Positions 1-6,519 of a stretch of DNA of 6,519 nucleotides are shown here, one piece after another (positions within the stretch are counted from its first letter, which is position 1; every line of letters begins with the position of its first letter). The notes under the pieces were generated by a model, which had not been told where the DNA came from, ran no database searches, and was given only the letters and a program-made list of their open reading frames with translations. The position numbers and the translations under genes were made by a program. This DNA comes from Dehalococcoidales bacterium (GTDB lineage Bacteria > Chloroflexota > Dehalococcoidia > Dehalococcoidales > RBG-16-60-22): the NCBI GenBank assembly GCA_030628245.1, contig DAOVRI010000098.1:1-6519 (forward strand), written 5' to 3'.

Positions 1-1
1 C

Positions 2-1649
2 TGCATCAACCAGCGGCCTTTGGTGAATAAAGGCGACCGCGTCGAGGTCGGCCAGTTACTGGCCGACAGCTCCGCCACCGAGAACGGCGAACTGGCACTG
101 GGGCAGAACGTAACGGTCGCTTTTATGAGCTGGGAAGGCTATAACTTTGAGGACGCCATTATCCTCAGCAGTCGTATGGTTGAGGAAGATATGTTCACCT
201 CCATCCACATCAACAAACACGAGGTGGAAGCCCGCGATACCAAGCTGGGCCCGGAAGAAATTACCCGTGACATACCCAATGTCGGCGAGGAAAGCCTGCG
301 TGAGCTTGATGAAGACGGTATTATCCGGATCGGTGCCGAGGTAAGACCGGATGACACACTGGTAGGCAAAATCACCCCCAAAGGCGAGACGGAACTGTCC
401 GCCGAGGAAAAACTGCTCCGGGCTATCTTCGGTGAAAAAGCCAGGGAAGTCAAAGACACCTCTCTGAGGGTCCCTCACGGCGAGTGGGGCAAAGTCATCA
501 ATGTGAAAGTCTACACGCGTAAAGACAGCAAAAACGGCGGCGACGACCTGCCTGCCGGGGTCAACCAGTGGGTACAGGTCTGGATTGCCCAGAAACGCCG
601 GGTATCCGTCGGCGACAAGCTGGCGGGAAGACACGGCAACAAAGGTGTTATCTCCATCATCGCCCCTAAAGAAGACTTGCCCTTCCTGCCCGACGGCACG
701 CCGGTAGATATCATCCTCGACCCCATCGGTGTCCCTTCGCGTATGAATATCGGCCAGGTCCTGGAAACCCATCTGGGCTGGGCTGCCCAGGTGCTGGGCT
801 TCCGGGCGCTTACCCCGGTCTTTGACGGCGCCGATGATATGGCCATTGAGGATGCCCTGTGCCGGGCCTGGATTGCCCAGCAATCGGGCGCCACTGACCC
901 TGCCCCCGGGAAAGATAAAACTCCTTATCAACAGGATGCCGCCATAAGCTGGGTCAATAGCCACGGCTACGACGGGGAAGCTGTTTTCAACGAATCTCTC
1001 CGGGGACAGGCAAGAGACATCGGATTACGTCTCTGGCTTGAAGAACTGAAGATACCCAGCCATGACCTTAGCCCGGAGGAACTGGAAGAAGTGGTGGAAA
1101 AGGTCAATGCCGAAGGAAGATTCTCGCCGCCCACTTACGGCAAGGTCATCCTGCATGACGGACGCACCGGCGAGCCCTTCGACCAGCCGGTGACCGTCGG
1201 CAATATCTACATGATGAAGCTTATCCACCTGGTGGAAGATAAAGTCCATGCCCGCTCCACCGGCCCGTACTCTCTGATTACCCAGCAGCCGCTGGGCGGT
1301 AAGGCACAGTTCGGCGGCCAGCGTTTCGGTGAAATGGAGGTCTGGGCACTGGAAGCCTACGGTGCCGCCCACAACCTCCAGGAGATGCTGACGATTAAAT
1401 CGGACGACGTCACCGGCCGGGCCAAAGCCTACGAGTCCATCATCAAGGGCGATGATATCCTCCAACCCGGTGTGCCGGAATCGTTCAAGGTCCTCGTCAA
1501 GGAGTTACAGAGTCTGGGCCTGGCCCTTGAGGTCATCAACGAAGAAGAGCCCAAGATTGCTTCCGCAGAAGAAACGATGGAAGAAGCCTACAAACTGGAG
1601 ACAGAGCTGAAAGAAAGTGAAGAACCACGCTGGAGAGAGGTAGACGAAG

Positions 1650-1663
<14 letters not shown>
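2..1663 (+). CDS. rpoB: RNA polymerase beta subunit, C-terminal part (5' end outside window)
   Basis: Beta subunit of DNA-dependent RNA polymerase; with beta' it forms the active-site cleft. The frame is open from base 2, so the gene enters from the left; 553 residues are visible, equivalent to E. coli beta from about residue 764. Seen: the YNFEDAI block with the acidic pair (codons 149-154, E. coli E813/D814); the GDKLAGRHGNKG block with active-site lysines at 617-619 and 641-643 (E. coli K1065/K1073); the IGVPSRMNIGQVLE block near 733-765; and the C-terminal GGKAQFGGQRFGEMEVWALE block at about 1298-1360, part of the clamp and switch-3 contact with beta'. The large E. coli insertion just before GDK is absent. 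An extra segment of roughly 80 residues follows PVFDGA (833-1150). The stop at 1661-1663 lies inside rpoC, implying translational coupling. The rifampicin-resistance region is not in the window. Identity is certain. Confidence 0.99.
833..1150 (+). other. Lineage-specific insertion region in RpoB
   Basis: Between PVFDGA (815-832) and LHDGRTGEPFD (from 1151) there are about 105 codons. Most bacterial beta subunits, for example Bacillus, have only about 20-25 there as I recall. The inserted part has an alanine- and tryptophan-containing start (ALCRAWIAQQ), a short polar linker with TDPAPGKDKTP, a segment with WVNSHGYD, and a charged helical end with SPEELEEVVEKVN. It stays in frame and its codon use looks like the rest of the gene, so it is a real protein insertion and not a frameshift. 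I saw no intein motifs. I associate insertions here with Chloroflexota; the role is unknown. Confidence 0.7.
1632..1640 (+). promoter_or_regulatory. Ribosome binding site of rpoC, inside rpoB
   Basis: The purine run GGAGAGAGG ends nine bases before the rpoC ATG at 1650. Its GAGG (1637-1640) is the likely Shine-Dalgarno core, with GGAG (1632-1635) as a weaker alternative. It lies within the last rpoB codons, so ribosomes finishing rpoB at 1663 are already on top of the rpoC start. This supports ATG 1650 as the start and points to coupled synthesis of beta and beta'. Confidence 0.75.
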
Positions 1664-5741
<4,078 letters not shown>

Positions 5742-5759
5742 ATTTCTTTTCACCGCAGT

Positions 5760-5782
5760 CTATTGAGGGGGTGAGACAATAG
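5760..5782 (+). repeat. Perfect 6-bp inverted repeat around the ruvB ribosome binding site
   Basis: CTATTG (5760-5765) and CAATAG (5777-5782) are exact reverse complements separated by 11 bases. The spacer contains the ruvB Shine-Dalgarno sequence, and the right arm contains the proposed ATA start (5779-5781). In mRNA this could form a weak hairpin with the ribosome binding site in the loop and the start codon paired. As DNA it could be a small operator. A 6-bp dyad can arise by chance, so function is unproven. Confidence 0.45.
5766..5774 (+). promoter_or_regulatory. Ribosome binding site of ruvB
   Basis: AGGGGGTGA matches the Shine-Dalgarno consensus AGGAGGTGA except for one G in place of A, which can still wobble-pair with the 16S rRNA tail. 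Its G-rich core (5767-5771) ends seven bases before the ATA at 5779, an ideal distance. This site decides the start: it matches the point where RuvB homology begins. The 37-base gap between rpoC and ruvB has no GC-rich hairpin followed by a T-run, so no terminator is evident. Confidence 0.7.
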
Positions 5783-6519
5783 CTCGTATTATATCGGGTA
5801 AGCCCAGTGCCGAGGACGCTCCGCTTGATACCAGCCTCAGACCCCGGAGTCTGGCCGACTTCATCGGGCAGGATAAAACAAAGGAAAATCTTAAGATAGC
5901 CATCACCGCCGCCAAAGGCCGGGGGGAGTCTCTGGACCATGTCCTCTTTTACGGGCCGCCCGGTCTGGGCAAGACCTGCATGGCACATATCATCGCCACC
6001 GAAGTAGGCGTCAACATCAAGACCACGTCCGGCCCCGCCATCGAGCGCACCGGAGACCTGGCCGCTATCCTGACCAACCTGCGCAGTCACGATGTCCTCT
6101 TCATCGATGAAATCCACCGCCTCAACCGGACGGTAGAAGAGATACTGTACCCCGCCCTGGAAGACTTCGCCCTGGATATCATCATCGGCAAAGGCCCCGG
6201 CGCCAAGAGCCTGCGTCTGAATCTTCCCAGCTTCACCCTGATAGGTGCCACCACCCGCTACGCCCTGCTCAGTCCGCCCCTGCGGGACAGATTCGGCGCC
6301 GTGTACCGACTTGATTTCTACGACCAGGCATCGCTGGAGAAAATCGTGGAACGCTCCGCCCGGATACTCCAGTTAGACGCGGATGAGGAAGGGCTGAAAG
6401 AGATAGCCCGCCGCGCCCGGGGCACGCCGCGCGTGGCCAACCGCCTGCTCAAGCGGGTCAGGGACTACGCCCAGGTCAAGGCCGACGGCACCATCACTCA
6501 AGAAGTGGCTAAAACCGCC
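5779..6519 (+). CDS. ruvB: Holliday junction branch migration ATPase RuvB (3' end outside window; apparent ATA start)
   Basis: RuvB is the hexameric AAA+ motor that, with RuvA, drives branch migration of Holliday junctions in recombinational repair. 247 residues are visible; RuvB is usually about 335-350 long, so the C-terminal winged-helix DNA-binding domain is cut off. Seen: an N-terminal block with LDTSLRPRSLADFIGQ; Walker A GPPGLGKT (from 5953; K65 at 5971-5973); Walker B LFIDEIHRL with D110/E111 (6106-6111); sensor 1 GATTR (from 6244); the LRDRFG arginine-finger box (6280-6297); sensor 2 GTPRVANR (from 6421). All catalytic elements are present. Start choice: the frame is closed by TGA at 5764-5766, and no ATG, GTG or TTG occurs before ATG 5980, which lies after Walker A and cannot be the true start. 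ATA 5779, read as MARIISGKP, fits both homology and the ribosome binding site. It may be a real rare start or a G-to-A error. Probably co-transcribed with rpoBC. Confidence 0.95.
   Translation, partial: MARIISGKPSAEDAPLDTSLRPRSLADFIGQDKTKENLKIAITAAKGRGESLDHVLFYGPPGLGKTCMAHIIATEVGVNIKTTSGPAIERTGDLAAILTNLRSHDVLFIDEIHRLNRTVEEILYPALEDFALDIIIGKGPGAKSLRLNLPSFTLIGATTRYALLSPPLRDRFGAVYRLDFYDQASLEKIVERSARILQLDADEEGLKEIARRARGTPRVANRLLKRVRDYAQVKADGTITQEVAKTA

Noticed and set aside
56..964. 302-codon open frame on the - strand inside rpoB
   Set aside because: It lies opposite a certain rpoB region. Biased forward codons deplete stops on the reverse strand. The translation resembles no family I know and has no convincing ribosome binding site.
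833..1150. Intein or mobile insertion in rpoB
   Set aside because: Far too short, with no Cys/Ser start or His-Asn end and no homing-endonuclease motifs; codon use matches the rest of the gene.
5742..5778. Rho-independent terminator between rpoC and ruvB
   Set aside because: The short T-rich stretch near 5743-5750 has no preceding GC-rich hairpin, and the only dyad in the gap surrounds the ribosome binding site with no T-run after it.
5771..5782. GTG at 5771 as the ruvB start, or a four-codon coupling ORF (GTG AGA CAA TAG)
   Set aside because: It is out of frame with ruvB and meets TAG at once. The Shine-Dalgarno sequence overlaps it, so spacing is wrong. A one-base insertion could join it to ruvB, but the ATA start explains the spacing better.
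5980..5982. ATG 5980 as the ruvB start
   Set aside because: It lies after Walker A and would remove the ATP-binding loop, although the 67 codons upstream match RuvB well.

Overview
This window is a housekeeping locus from a bacterium. It holds the 3' part of rpoB (RNA polymerase beta), a complete rpoC (beta', 1363 codons) and the 5' two thirds of ruvB (Holliday-junction branch-migration motor). All three lie on the + strand and are packed tightly. Nothing on the - strand is convincing; the long reverse-strand open frames are shadows of the strongly biased forward codons. I see no RNA gene, mobile element, CRISPR array or terminator.

Organism: the proteins look bacterial and non-proteobacterial. 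Beta lacks the large insertion that E. coli carries just before its GDK/AGRHGNKG block, and beta' lacks a trigger-loop insertion. Beta' instead has a long coiled-coil insert after its N-terminal zinc finger, as in Actinobacteria, Chloroflexota and Thermus relatives. Beta has an insertion after its PVFDGA block that I associate with Chloroflexota. Together with ruvB directly after rpoC, I infer a Chloroflexota genome, most likely Dehalococcoidia. This rests on remembered family features, not on a search.

Layout: positions 2-1663 are the C-terminal part of beta, equivalent to E. coli beta from about residue 764 onward. The rifampicin pocket is upstream and not visible. rpoC starts at 1650, inside the last codons of rpoB (14-base overlap), with its own Shine-Dalgarno sequence. 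It ends at 5741 after a long, very acidic tail. A 37-base gap without a terminator follows, then ruvB, which runs off the right edge at 6519.

How the genes work together: beta and beta' form the catalytic core of RNA polymerase and are expected to be co-transcribed and co-translated. RuvB is a repair and recombination motor, and its position implies that it rides on the rpoBC transcript. The oddest spot is the ruvB start. The reading frame offers no ATG, GTG or TTG before the Walker A motif. The only sensible start is an ATA placed correctly behind a strong Shine-Dalgarno sequence, and that ATA lies in one arm of a perfect 6-bp inverted repeat whose loop holds the Shine-Dalgarno sequence. This could be rare non-AUG initiation with translational control, or a single-base error in the assembly.
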